A stretch of 64,000 nt of DNA from TMED23 sp964566055 (lineage in GTDB: Bacteria; Pseudomonadota; Alphaproteobacteria; Rhodospirillales; UBA2165), in assembly GCA_964566055.1 (NCBI GenBank), contig CAZMHI010000016.1, positions 1 through 64,000 on the forward strand, in the 5' to 3' direction. Every line of letters begins with the position of its first letter. Within the stretch, counting starts at the first letter, position 1. The position numbers and the translations under genes are program-made. The notes beneath the pieces were generated by a model. That model did not search any database and was not told where the DNA came from. It saw only the letters and a program-made list of their open reading frames with translations. This document shows, in pieces, positions 15,682 through 23,156 of the stretch.

Positions 15682-16341
15682 ATGTCGCGTATAGAATTAG
15701 TCGATCTCGACATTGACGATAAAGAGATCCAAAACATGTTTACCGCCGTGACGGCGATGTTGGGGAGAGTGCCGAATTCGTACAAGGTTCTGGCGCGATC
15801 ACCCTTGGTGGCCAAAATGCTGGTGCCGTTCAACGCCGTGGTTCAGCGGGAAGGGGCCGGCTCCGTACTCTCGACCAAGCTTAAAGAAATGGTGGTGATC
15901 AAAACCTCGCACATTAACGCGTGTAGCTATTGATTTGCCCACAACACGTCGCTTGGTCAAGCGGCTGGCATTACCCACGAACAAACCATCGAAATCGGCA
16001 CCGACGAATACCTCGAGTCCGACCTCTTCAACGCGCGTGAAAAGGCGGCCATTTTATGGGCTGATCACGTCACCCGAAACACCGCCAAAGAAGACAATGG
16101 CGTCTACGAACAAGTCCGGGAACACTTCACCGAACAAGAAATGGTCGACCTCACTTTAATCTCGTGTTTCTTTAACTTTTTTAACCGCTTAACGGACTCT
16201 CTTCAAATACCAGTAGAAGAACAAGGTGAGGTCGATAAGATCAAAAGATCGGTCCGGCTTGATCCGGAGAAAGTCAAAACCTACCTCCAAACCACGGTCG
16301 AAAACTGGCCCGAAAGTTTCCCCGAACCTAATGCGGATTAA
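15682..16341 (+). CDS. AhpD-like carboxymuconolactone decarboxylase-family selenoprotein (CSYU)
   Basis: Reading through the TGA at 15931-15933 gives 219 residues with Sec84, the same position as in the first ahpD-like protein. The motif is INACSY-U-FAHNTSLGQAAGI, aligning with CxxC...H of AhpD proteins. After the TGA, the frame continues for 135 residues with EKAAILWADHVT and DLTLISCFFNFFNRLTDSLQ, conserved with its paralogue. A GGUC-loop hairpin follows. The N-terminal LGRVPNSYKVLARSPL is CMD-like. It is predicted to be a cytosolic thiol/selenol redox protein. A good AGGAG site precedes the ATG, and it is cotranscribed with hxlR. The two paralogues are divergently placed, not in one operon. 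Confidence 0.9.
15948..15965 (+). promoter_or_regulatory. SECIS-like hairpin of the second ahpD-like gene
   Basis: GUCGCUU pairs with AAGCGGC (7 bp, one U-G) around the tetraloop GGUC, at positions 18-35 counted from the U of UGA. This is exactly the geometry of the hairpin at 13901-13918 although stem sequences and encoded residues differ, which argues for selection on RNA structure. Confidence 0.82.
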
Positions 16342-16347
16342 TACAAA

Positions 16348-16446
16348 TTTCCCCTCCCTTGATGGGAGGGGATTAAGGGGAGGGTGCATTAAATAAATGC
16401 ATTTATTGGCACCCCCACCTCTATCCTCCCCCATCAAGGGGGAGGA
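16348..16446. repeat. REP-like GC-rich palindromic pair
   Basis: Two inverted units (CCCCTCCCTTGATGGGAGGG and CCTCCCCCATCAAGGGGGAG, each with a GGGTG or CACCC tail) surround an AT-rich centre (AAATAAATGCATTTATT). Same family as 14213-14309. It sits between the convergent ahpD-like and YceI genes and could terminate both. Confidence 0.75.
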
Positions 16447-16454
16447 AGATGGTT

Positions 16455-17045
16455 CTACTGCTTAACCGACAACGCTTGGATGACGATTTCGACCGGGTCT
16501 TTGACGGCGCCGAGGATAAATTTCATACCGAAATCAGCGCGGTTGATTTTGCCGCGGGCGGTAAAGCCAGCGAAGGTTTTCTTATTGCGCGGATGCGGGG
16601 CCTTACGGTTGAAGGTCACATTTAAGATTACCGGCTTGGTGACGCCAAGCAGGGTCAGATTGCCGGTCATCTTGCCGGTTTTGGCGCCGGTTTTTTCAAT
16701 CTTGGTGCTTTTAAACGTCATCGTTGGAAATTCTTGCGCATTGAAGAAATCGGGTGAGCGCAAATGTTTGTCGCGGCGGGCAAAGCCGGTATTGATGCTC
16801 GATGTCTGAATGGTTGCATTGACGCTCGAATTAGCGACATTGGCTTCATCAAAATTGATAGTGCCGTCAAATTTTTCAAACCAGCCGTTAATACGCGTCC
16901 AGCCACCCCGGTTAACGCTAAAGGTAATCTGCGTATGCGGCTTATCCAGCGCATAGGTATCGGCGGCTTGAGCCGCGGTTGGTTGATAGCCAAAGCTAAG
17001 CGCGGTTGCGATTGCAGCCATAGACAATAATTTTACTAATTTCAT
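16455..17045 (-). CDS. YceI-family periplasmic protein
   Basis: A signal peptide (LLSMAAIATALSFGYQPTAAQA) is followed by the YceI lipocalin-like domain: YALDKPHTQITFSVNRGGW, FDGTINFDEANVANSSVNA, HLRSPDFFNAQEFPTMTFKS and GNLTLLGVTKPV, ending in GMKFILGAVKDPVEIVIQ. Family members bind polyisoprenoid or other lipid-like ligands in the periplasm, and some are base- or stress-induced. The 196-residue length is standard. The ATG has a GGGAG site. A membrane-protein gene at 17081 follows upstream on the same strand, 36 bases away. Confidence 0.9.
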   Translation of the reverse strand: MKLVKLLSMAAIATALSFGYQPTAAQAADTYALDKPHTQITFSVNRGGWTRINGWFEKFDGTINFDEANVANSSVNATIQTSSINTGFARRDKHLRSPDFFNAQEFPTMTFKSTKIEKTGAKTGKMTGNLTLLGVTKPVILNVTFNRKAPHPRNKKTFAGFTARGKINRADFGMKFILGAVKDPVEIVIQALSVKQ

Positions 17046-17080
17046 TGGTAACTCCCTGTTTTTAGTTCAAATTTAATTAT

Positions 17081-17935
17081 TCAAAACGGCAATTCAAATG
17101 AATCACCGGCAACAACGATGGCAATGGCGGTGCCGGCAATGACCGGGATCGCGCCAACGATACCGATCATAATCGGCCCCAGTGCCGGGCTACGCTGCCA
17201 TGGTAGTTTCTGCGCCCCCATCGGTGCAAGAAAAACCAGCAGCAATAACGCAAAAGAGATCAGATGAACTTCTGAAAATAGGACGATGGATGTAGCGAGG
17301 CTTAAAAAGGCGCCGCCACCGGCCATCAAGGCGGCAATGCCGAAGTTAAAGCGTGGCTTCGGCCAATTACACAATAAAAATCCGCCAGCTGCAGCGGCCA
17401 AAATGGCAAATTTCTGCGAAAGAGAGCCCGACGCACCGATCAGGGCGATAAAGCTGGCGCCAATGCTGGCAACCAATAACACAACGCTGGCCTGGGAGGG
17501 CCGTGAGCCGTAATTGGCGAGGCGGTCAAACATAAACACTGCAGCTATAAACAACAGGCCCAACGTTACGCCGGTCTCAAAGGATAGATTTGTGAGCTGC
17601 CGCCAGCCAAGCCAGCCGATAATGGCAGCCGGCCAGAGAATAATGGCGAGGTATTTGAACAATGCCGGCGACTTCATCAAATCAATGACCGCACCTATGA
17701 CGGCACCCGCTAGCACGGCGTATACAAGTTTTTGCCCGGAACTTCGGGGCGGAAAATCAGGCCAGGTAAAAAGCAGGGTATAGCCGGCCAGGAAAGCGAC
17801 GCCGATGGCGGCACTGGCGATCCTGCCACCCGGCACCGGGCCTAAGCACCAGCTAAAGAAAGTCGCAAACAAAACAGCGACACCTACCGGGATGGCGACG
17901 CCGTTGATCAGTACTTCGGTAACCAGATCTTCCAA
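17081..17935 (-). CDS. Polytopic membrane protein, unknown function
   Basis: The 284 residues are almost wholly hydrophobic, with about nine predicted membrane segments (for example VAVLFATFFSWCLGP, LVYAVLAGAVIGAVIDL, FALLLLVFLAPMGA, IAGTAIAIVVAG). There are no recognisable transporter motifs, and I do not recognise the family. The start codon is TTG at 17935 with a distant GAGGG. A slightly internal start is possible. It precedes the YceI gene on the same strand. Confidence 0.6.
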   Translation of the reverse strand: MEDLVTEVLINGVAIPVGVAVLFATFFSWCLGPVPGGRIASAAIGVAFLAGYTLLFTWPDFPPRSSGQKLVYAVLAGAVIGAVIDLMKSPALFKYLAIILWPAAIIGWLGWRQLTNLSFETGVTLGLLFIAAVFMFDRLANYGSRPSQASVVLLVASIGASFIALIGASGSLSQKFAILAAAAGGFLLCNWPKPRFNFGIAALMAGGGAFLSLATSIVLFSEVHLISFALLLLVFLAPMGAQKLPWQRSPALGPIMIGIVGAIPVIAGTAIAIVVAGDSFELPF

Positions 17936-18037
17936 ATCGGAAAGTCCCTCAATTATTTTTGTACTCTAATTTGTGCATGTCTGTGCTAGCGTGACAACAA
18001 CAAGCTGTCCCATTTAACTTAAATAACGGAGAGTTGA

Positions 18038-18400
18038 ATGAAATCAGTCGTATTTTTGTTGGTTTTTTTGTTTACCGGCAATGTACTTGCTGGTGAAGTT
18101 ACCGTCGTAGATGCGAAGGTGAGCAAAAACTTCTTTGGCTCCTATAGCTTTGAAGTGACGCTTCGTCACGACGATAAAGGCTGGGAACATTATGCTGATA
18201 AATGGGAAGTCCTGACGGTAGATGGTACTGTGCTTGGTACGCGAAAGCTAGGTCATCCTCATGACCACGAGCAGCCATTTACCCGCACCCTCGGTGGCAT
18301 TGGAATTCCTGATGGAATCAAAGAGGTGGTTACTCGAGGCCACGACAAAGTTCATAAATTTGGCGGAAAAGAGCTGAAAATTAAATTGCCCGGCCGTTAG
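18038..18400 (+). CDS. Secreted conserved hypothetical protein
   Basis: A clear signal peptide (SVVFLLVFLFTGNVLAG, cleavage after ALA-type site) precedes a compact ~100-residue domain rich in His, Asp and aromatic residues (HDDKGWEHYADKWEVL, LGHPHDHEQPFTRTLGG, VTRGHDKVHKFGG). The HPHDH cluster could bind a metal. The function is unknown. ATG with GGAGAG at good spacing. It is likely monocistronic and convergent with the following gene. Confidence 0.7.
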   Translation: MKSVVFLLVFLFTGNVLAGEVTVVDAKVSKNFFGSYSFEVTLRHDDKGWEHYADKWEVLTVDGTVLGTRKLGHPHDHEQPFTRTLGGIGIPDGIKEVVTRGHDKVHKFGGKELKIKLPGR

Positions 18401-18401
18401 A

Positions 18402-19013
18402 CTAGGCGGTGCTTTCGATCAATTGATCGGCAAGCGCTTTGATGGCAGGCACGAAATCTTCGGCGATGGTATTGATATCCTGCCGCAACTCATCAAGTTT
18501 CATCACCTCGTTCATAGCGCCGTATGGCTCCAGCGAAAAGGCGGTATCAATATTGTCGGCATCCGAATGGGTGAGGCAGATGTGCCAGCTATTGTGCAAC
18601 TGTTTTTTGACGGCGAGCTGGGTCAAATGGCTTTGGATCAGACGCGGGTAGGTTAAATCCCGGGCATAAAACCAAACTCTTGGGAGGCGTGACAAATTTT
18701 CGGATTGATCAAGATGTCCCTCACAGGACCAGAATGGCGGACAGGTGCCTAGACTGCTGAAAGCATATACCAGCGGGTAAATACCGGCTTCAATCGGAAA
18801 GTTATCCGGTTCTGAAGAAAGCTTCTTCGGAGCATGTTCACATTCCACACTGCACGCACAACCGCAAGTAAGAGAGCCGCAACAGGGGCATGGCATATCA
18901 CAAGACATACACGGGCGGACCGCAGGCGGAATGGGGTGATCCACCAGATCGCGTAAAGCATTCCGGGCTTGGTGTTTAGATAATTTGTCAGTCTCAAATT
19001 TATGTAGTTTCAT
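18402..19013 (-). CDS. Cys-rich zinc-binding hypothetical protein
   Basis: The 203-residue protein has a Cys-rich knuckle near residues 36-60 (CMSCDMPCPCCGSLTCGCAC) that probably binds one or two zinc ions, followed by a mixed domain with CPPFWSCEGH, LPRVWFYARDLTYPRL and NSWHICLTHSD. I do not recognise the family. An internal ATG at 19013 is preferred over 19061, whose extra 16 residues (Cys- and Asn-rich) look non-conserved, but the ribosome site is weak for both. Confidence 0.6.
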   Translation of the reverse strand: MKLHKFETDKLSKHQARNALRDLVDHPIPPAVRPCMSCDMPCPCCGSLTCGCACSVECEHAPKKLSSEPDNFPIEAGIYPLVYAFSSLGTCPPFWSCEGHLDQSENLSRLPRVWFYARDLTYPRLIQSHLTQLAVKKQLHNSWHICLTHSDADNIDTAFSLEPYGAMNEVMKLDELRQDINTIAEDFVPAIKALADQLIESTA

Positions 19014-19313
19014 TTTTCTTTTGGGGCCATTTTCGCAATTATTGGCTGAACAGCTTTGCAACTGGTCAATTTAGATTTGGTGAGTAAATTGCGAATTTCA
19101 ATAATTAAAATATGGGAATTAGCCCTTTAGCTGGGAAATTTCTTCTGCCTGCGGCTGGATTTGCCGATTTTTGCTGCTCGGAAATGAAAATTAATTGTTA
19201 AATATCAATAGCTTAGTTTTACTAACTATTTGGCACCAATCCTGCATCTCTATATTCGACCGGCAGCTAAAAAAATGCCGGGAAATATGGACTATTGGTG
19301 TGAGGACGTAAAA

Positions 19314-19397
19314 ATGGCCTTTTTGAGAGCTTCAGGTGAATTTACGGCAATTCTAAGTTTGTTCGGTTTTGCCTATATGATGATGTTGGTGAGTTAA
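19314..19397 (+). CDS. Possible 27-residue membrane micro-protein
   Basis: In the 393-base gap 19014-19406, a short frame with a GAGG site 9 bases upstream encodes MAFLRASGEFTAILSLFGFA followed by YMMMLVS, a single hydrophobic helix. It sits just downstream of the convergent MFS genes' 3' end. Without homologues at hand this is a candidate only. The rest of the gap is AT-rich and shows nothing else. Confidence 0.4.
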   Translation: MAFLRASGEFTAILSLFGFAYMMMLVS

Positions 19398-19406
19398 GCA
19401 GCGACT

Positions 19407-20591
19407 TCAACTGCTTTTCCGTATGAATAAAAGGTAGATTCCGGCAGGCACGATGCCGCCGCAAGAAATGGCGACGGCCATTGGCAGAGCTGTACCGTCA
19501 GCAAAAACTCCAACCAGGATAGCAACCGTCGCGCCAACCATTTGGCGGGTAAAGCCGAGCAGTGACGAGGCCGCGCCGGCCCGGTCGGGGAAGGGGGATA
19601 GGGCTCCGGCCATCGATTGAGCCGAGATCATGGCATCCCCAATTCTAAAAAGCGCAAATGGCAGGATGATAGCGGTTGCCGAAAAGACACCGTTTAAGGC
19701 TAGCACCAGTAATATCAGGCTGAAAATAGTTGTGATCGTCACACCAATGGAAAGCATTCGTTTGATGCCTAATTTTACCGAAAGCCGGCCACTGATAAAT
19801 GAACCGGTCATACCGCCCAGCATAACCAGCGCAAACTCATAGGCAAAAACCGTCGGTGTTTGCTGGAGCTGGGTGATCAGCAGGTCAGAAGCGGCGGCAA
19901 GAAAACCATAAAGCGCACTGGAGGCAAAAGTCACACTTGCCGTATACATTATAAAAGTTCGGTCAGAGGCGATTTGACCAAAATTTATCAACAGATGGCC
20001 TGGCTGTAAGGCGCTATGGTTCTTTTGTGGCAGGGTCTCCTTAAAAACCAGCAATGCCAGTGCGAGTATCAGCCCGCCAAATACTGCCATATAAATAAAA
20101 ACCGAACTCCACTGGAAATGCAGCAGCAGGATACTGCCGATAAAAGGGTTCAGCATCGGCATGATCGAACCGACCGTCCAGATATTCGAGAGCAATTTAG
20201 CGGCACGCTCTTCTTTATAAATATCCCGGACAATCGCGACCCCGAGGATCCTGCCGGACGCCGCCGAAATTCCCTGCAGAAATCGGATGGCAGAAAGTGT
20301 TTCGACATTAACGGCATAGGTTGACAGCAAACCAGTCACCACAAACAGCACAAGTCCCCAACACATGACCGGCTTGCGGCCAAAGCGATCTGATAAGGGG
20401 CCGATAGAAATTTGCCCAAGGGCAGTGCCCAAGGTAAAAATGCCGATGGTGACACCGATGGTGCCCGGATCGACTGCCATGGCTTTAGCGATCTCCGGCA
20501 TAGCGGGCAGGAAAGTGTCGATTGCAACCGGATTTAACGACGACATACCGGCGATCAGGATAACGATGAATATATATTGGGTCCGGTTCAC
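19407..20591 (-). CDS. Bcr/CflA-type MFS drug-resistance transporter (third of three)
   Basis: Twelve membrane segments and the MFS signature IGPLSDRFGRKPV between helices 2 and 3 (about residues 62-74), with the Bcr/CflA opening NPVAIDTFLPAMPEIAKAM and helix-4 region RFLQGISAASGRILGVAIVRD. It probably exports drugs or small organic compounds by proton antiport at the inner membrane. The start is GTG with GGGAATA upstream, 15 bases after the stop of the previous MFS gene. Last of a leftward three-gene run. Confidence 0.88.
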   Translation of the reverse strand: MNRTQYIFIVILIAGMSSLNPVAIDTFLPAMPEIAKAMAVDPGTIGVTIGIFTLGTALGQISIGPLSDRFGRKPVMCWGLVLFVVTGLLSTYAVNVETLSAIRFLQGISAASGRILGVAIVRDIYKEERAAKLLSNIWTVGSIMPMLNPFIGSILLLHFQWSSVFIYMAVFGGLILALALLVFKETLPQKNHSALQPGHLLINFGQIASDRTFIMYTASVTFASSALYGFLAAASDLLITQLQQTPTVFAYEFALVMLGGMTGSFISGRLSVKLGIKRMLSIGVTITTIFSLILLVLALNGVFSATAIILPFALFRIGDAMISAQSMAGALSPFPDRAGAASSLLGFTRQMVGATVAILVGVFADGTALPMAVAISCGGIVPAGIYLLFIRKSS

Positions 20592-20606
20592 TGCCTATTC
20601 CCAGCG

Positions 20607-21815
20607 CTACATTCGGCGGATAAACAAAACATAGACCACCGCCGCCGCCAGACCGCTAAATGCCACCGCAACTCCCATGGGAATAGAGGTGCCATCGGCG
20701 AAAGTTGACAGCAGAGCCGAGACCATTGCCGCCATCAAATTTTGGATAAATCCTTGCAGCGATGACGCCGCGCCGGCATTTCGAGGAAAAGGTGTCAGCG
20801 AGGCGGAAGTTGTTTGCGGCAGCAGAAAGGCAAAGCCGATCATAAAAATCATCATCGGGCCAATGACCGCTGCAGGGTGATTTACTTCGGCTATTGCCAG
20901 CCCGAACATAATCAGCCCGCCGAGGGCAACAGTAAACGCACCAAAAGATATTAATTGCCCCATGCTGATGCGGCCGATAAGTTTTGTCGCAAGCGCCGTT
21001 GCTGACATATAGCCGATCATAACGGAGGAAAACCATATCCCGTAAGTGGCAGGTTTAAGGCCGAAGGCGCCGATCAATACTCCTGAGGAAGAATTGAGAT
21101 AGGCAACCAGCCCGCTTAAGACAAAGCCACCGCACAAAACATTAAGCACAAATATCCGGTTGGTCAGGATGGCGCTAAAATTACCCAGCAGAATTGTCGG
21201 GCGAAGTGCGCGGTAATCCTTTTCCGGCAGTGTTTCTTTAAAAAACAGCAGAAATACTAAAAACGCGATGCCCGAATAAGCCGACATGAACCAGAAAATA
21301 GTACGCCAGTGATAATGCTCGGATAAATAACCGCCAAGTGGGGCCGAGCCAAGTGAGGAAATAGCGCCGATCAACATGAAAGCAGTGATGAGTTTTGCCA
21401 ATTTTTCCCGCTCAAACAGATCACGCGCGATAGCGTTAGCGAGAATACGGCCAGAGGCGAAGACAATTCCCTGGACAAAGCGCCAGAAAATAAGGGTGCC
21501 GACATCGTTTGCAATTCCGGCACCTATGGTGGCGACAAAATAGATCAACAGGGTCAGGACAATGACAGGTTTGCGGCCATACCGGTCCGCTAGTGGGCCA
21601 TAAATAATCTGACCCAACGCATTGCCCGCAAATAATGCCGTCAGTGAATATTCGATGGCGCTAATTTCGACATTAAGGCCCTTTGCGATTGCCGGAACCG
21701 CCGGCAGAAAAGCATCGACGGCAATCGGCCCAATCATCGTTAAAAAGCCCAACAGGCAGGCGTAAAAAATAAACCCCTGGGATTTTTGAGGAATTTTTAA
21801 TTGGCTTGCAGGCAT
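20607..21815 (-). CDS. Bcr/CflA-type MFS drug-resistance transporter (second of three)
   Basis: A 402-residue, 12-helix protein with MIGPIAVDAFLPAVPAIAKGL, YGPLADRYGRKPVIVL and RFVQGIVFASGRILANAIARD. It is clearly paralogous to its two neighbours yet diverged, so the triplication is old. The start ATG lies 5 bases after the upstream MFS stop and has only a weak GGAT site, which suggests translational coupling. The substrate is unknown. Confidence 0.88.
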   Translation of the reverse strand: MPASQLKIPQKSQGFIFYACLLGFLTMIGPIAVDAFLPAVPAIAKGLNVEISAIEYSLTALFAGNALGQIIYGPLADRYGRKPVIVLTLLIYFVATIGAGIANDVGTLIFWRFVQGIVFASGRILANAIARDLFEREKLAKLITAFMLIGAISSLGSAPLGGYLSEHYHWRTIFWFMSAYSGIAFLVFLLFFKETLPEKDYRALRPTILLGNFSAILTNRIFVLNVLCGGFVLSGLVAYLNSSSGVLIGAFGLKPATYGIWFSSVMIGYMSATALATKLIGRISMGQLISFGAFTVALGGLIMFGLAIAEVNHPAAVIGPMMIFMIGFAFLLPQTTSASLTPFPRNAGAASSLQGFIQNLMAAMVSALLSTFADGTSIPMGVAVAFSGLAAAVVYVLFIRRM

Positions 21816-21820
21816 AACGG

Positions 21821-23020
21821 TTAATCCGTTCTCAGCTTAGTACCCGGGCTTAGTAGCACAAAACTGAAGAAAGCAAACGCACTGACGCCGGCGAGAGCGA
21901 TAGCCATCGGCATCTGTGTGCCATCAGCGGTCAAGCCCAGCGTAATTGATACTGTCGCACCGCTGCATTGTTGAAGAAACCCCAACAGCGAAGTTGCCCG
22001 TCCTGCCATATGCTGAAAGTTAGAGAGTGCCCCAGCCGTCATTGCCGCCACGCTGAGAGCAAAGCCAATTAGAAAAATCGCTGCCGGTACGAGGATTGTA
22101 TAAATCGTTGTCATCTCCGCCAAGGCAAAGCCAAGCATAAGCGAGCCACCGGTAAGCATAAAAAAAGTACCGATAATGACAATTTTCTTAATACCAATTT
22201 TATCAACAATTCGCCCGGCCAACATAGCTGCGATCAAATGACCAACCATAATGGCTGCAAATTGATAGCCGAAAATATCAGCCGGCTGCTCAAGCAGGCC
22301 GGTCATGACCGGGGCGAGACTGGTTAGAATGGCGAAGATACCACCATAGCCTCCGGCGCCAACCAACAGAAAAACCACGAAGGTGCGATCTCTAATTATT
22401 TCAGCAAAACTTACGGCAAGGATGCGTGGCGTCATCGACCTCATATTCTCGCGTTTAAGACTTTCATCGAGGAAAAAATATATGATCAGGAGAACCACAA
22501 CGGCGCTTAAGGCCATCATGATAAAAACCGCCCTCCAGCCAAACCAGACTGTGAGATGGCCGCCGAGTATCGGCCCAATTAGCGGCATCAAAGCCAAGAC
22601 CATGAACAATTTGGCAAACAAATTTGCTCCTCGTTGAACGCCAAACAAATCTCGCACGACGGCCCGCAATATGATCATTGTTGAAGCCACCGCCACGCCG
22701 TGGCAAAAGCGCAAGATAAAGAGGGGCTCAACGGAGGAGACCGTGGCTGACAATCCCGCCGTTACTATGTATAGCAACAGCCCAATAATGATGACTGGCC
22801 GCCGCCCAAATTGATCTGACAGCGGACCGAATATTATTTGACCTACACCGACGCCGGCTGACAAAAAACCAAAGGCCACCATAATTTGGCCGACCTCAGT
22901 ATTAAGCCCCTGGGCAGCACTTTCTATGGCCGGCAGAAAGGAGTCCATGGCCATCGGGCTTAAAATAGCGAGCCCGCTTAAAATATAGAAGGTGCGGATA
23001 AAGGAGGGGGTGTTCGTCAT
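21821..23020 (-). CDS. Bcr/CflA-type MFS drug-resistance transporter (first of three)
   Basis: A 399-residue, 12-helix protein with SPMAMDSFLPAIESAAQGL, FGPLSDQFGRRPVIIIG and RFCHGVAVASTMIILRAVVRD. It is first in the leftward operon of three related exporters. It differs from its siblings in the helix-4 region (STMIIL instead of SGRIL). There is no regulator gene next to the run; the upstream neighbour is the terminator of the chemoreceptor gene. Confidence 0.88.
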   Translation of the reverse strand: MTNTPSFIRTFYILSGLAILSPMAMDSFLPAIESAAQGLNTEVGQIMVAFGFLSAGVGVGQIIFGPLSDQFGRRPVIIIGLLLYIVTAGLSATVSSVEPLFILRFCHGVAVASTMIILRAVVRDLFGVQRGANLFAKLFMVLALMPLIGPILGGHLTVWFGWRAVFIMMALSAVVVLLIIYFFLDESLKRENMRSMTPRILAVSFAEIIRDRTFVVFLLVGAGGYGGIFAILTSLAPVMTGLLEQPADIFGYQFAAIMVGHLIAAMLAGRIVDKIGIKKIVIIGTFFMLTGGSLMLGFALAEMTTIYTILVPAAIFLIGFALSVAAMTAGALSNFQHMAGRATSLLGFLQQCSGATVSITLGLTADGTQMPMAIALAGVSAFAFFSFVLLSPGTKLRTD

Positions 23021-23093
23021 TATCAGCCTGATTTATCTGGTAATATTCAGGCTGGCAAACATCCTCTTTACCGTGTCTGCCGGAGGGATGCTG

Positions 23094-23126
23094 AAAAAAT
23101 GGCCCGACAAACCTGCCGGGCCATTA
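23094..23126 (-). terminator. Intrinsic terminator of the chemoreceptor gene
   Basis: On the minus strand, AATGGCCCG and CGGGCCATT form a 9-bp stem followed by a six-T run, 31 bases after the stop codon at 23157. It separates the chemoreceptor from the MFS run. Confidence 0.85.
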
Positions 23127-23156
23127 TTCACCGATATAGTTGTTGTGGAATTACAA

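Noticed and set aside
16141..16341. Independent 66-residue gene
   Set aside because: It is the C-terminal part of the second AhpD-like selenoprotein, in frame after the TGA at 15931.
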